DNA of 7,689 bases from Fidelibacterota bacterium UBA1611. GTDB taxonomy: Bacteria; Fidelibacterota; Marinisomatia; Marinisomatales; UBA1611. Under the pieces are notes generated by a model, which had not been told where the DNA came from, did no database searches, and worked only from the letters and a program-made list of their open reading frames with translations. Location of the stretch: the NCBI GenBank assembly GCA_002321855.1, contig DCMX01000154.1, positions 1 to 7,689 on the forward strand, written 5' to 3'. Shown in pieces: positions 7,414 to 7,689 of the stretch; within the stretch, counting starts at the first letter, position 1; each line of letters starts with the position of its first letter. Position numbers and translations under genes: made by a program.

Positions 7414-7689
7414 TTACTGTAATACCAGCCTCACTTCCTGGGCGATCGCTATAGCATTGGGCGTATCGCTGTGTATACAGAGTGTTTGTGCCTGCACAGA
7501 TATTTCTGACCCGTCAAAGGTAATAATTTTTTTATCTTCAATTATCGACCTGGCCTGATCTGCGGCCTTTTGAGGGTCCGTGATCAGTGCCCGGTCCGAT
7601 CTCCTGTCCCTAAGACCACCATCCCGTTCATAGGTGCGATCTGCAAAAGCTTCCTGCACAACCTTTAGTCCCATATCCTCTAATATTCG
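7414..7689 (-). CDS. pxpA: 5-oxoprolinase (ATP-hydrolysing) subunit PxpA, LamB/YcsF family, C-terminal part
   Basis: Only the last 91 codons and the TAA stop (7416-7414) are present; the 5' part lies beyond the right edge. The frame is open through 7689 (RILED before the internal Met at 7674), so that Met is not the start. The visible part matches the C-terminus of LamB/YcsF proteins block by block: EAFADRTYERDGGLRDRR, then ALITDP, then QAQTLCIHSDTPNA and a final helix ending EVRLVLQ. Family members are about 250 residues, so roughly a third is seen. PxpA works with PxpB and PxpC to open 5-oxoproline (pyroglutamate), a spontaneous glutamine/glutamate damage product, to glutamate using ATP in the cytoplasm. 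It is the last gene of its transcription unit here. Any pxpB/pxpC partners would have to lie outside the window to the right. Confidence 0.93.
   Translation of the reverse strand, partial: RILEDMGLKVVQEAFADRTYERDGGLRDRRSDRALITDPQKAADQARSIIEDKKIITFDGSEISVQAQTLCIHSDTPNAIAIAQEVRLVLQ

Noticed and set aside
1..7689. Defence system, phage, transposon, CRISPR or RNA gene
   Set aside because: I saw no spaced direct repeats, transposase or integrase motifs, phage structural proteins, or tRNA/rRNA-like sequence. The Asn/Gly-rich periodicity at the left is beta-helix coil structure, not a nucleotide repeat array.

Overview
The window looks like a chromosomal segment from a Gram-negative bacterium of the Fibrobacterota-Chlorobiota-Bacteroidota neighbourhood. 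Candidatus Marinimicrobia (SAR406) or a close relative such as Calditrichota or KSB1 is the best guess. The strongest clue is the C-terminal motif NPFNPVTTLRYDLPEDALVN in the first gene, which is typical of the secretion/sorting domains of those lineages. Weak or absent Shine-Dalgarno sequences at several starts and an outer-membrane-like protein ending in Phe fit this. The assignment rests on sequence recognition only; no search was run.

Layout, left to right. (1) Positions 1-2959, minus strand: one uninterrupted frame of 986 codons running off the left edge. It encodes a large exported protein built of two complete right-handed beta-helix modules followed by the start of a type IX-like sorting domain. 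(2) Positions 2960-3249: a 290-base AT-rich divergent intergenic region with a 9-bp imperfect inverted repeat. (3) Positions 3250-5238, plus strand: an exported S9-family (prolyl oligopeptidase-like) serine peptidase with an intact catalytic triad. (4) Positions 5283-7107, minus strand: two genes in series. The upstream one encodes an exported protein with an HEEGH zinc-peptidase-like motif and a beta-barrel-like C-terminal half. The downstream one encodes a 161-residue secreted protein of unknown function. (5) Positions 7164-7376, plus strand: a small FmdB-type zinc-ribbon protein, divergent from the previous pair. (6) A hairpin-plus-T-tract terminator at 7385-7408. (7) Positions 7414-7689, minus strand: the C-terminal 91 residues of PxpA, a 5-oxoprolinase subunit, running off the right edge.

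Four of the six gene products carry N-terminal signal peptides, so the window mostly encodes cell-envelope and extracellular functions: carbohydrate-binding or carbohydrate-cleaving beta-helix, periplasmic peptide hydrolysis, and a possible outer-membrane metallopeptidase. FmdB and PxpA are cytoplasmic and look unrelated to these. No mobile element, CRISPR array, RNA gene or phage gene was seen. The least explained part is the HEEGH protein and its small secreted neighbour.
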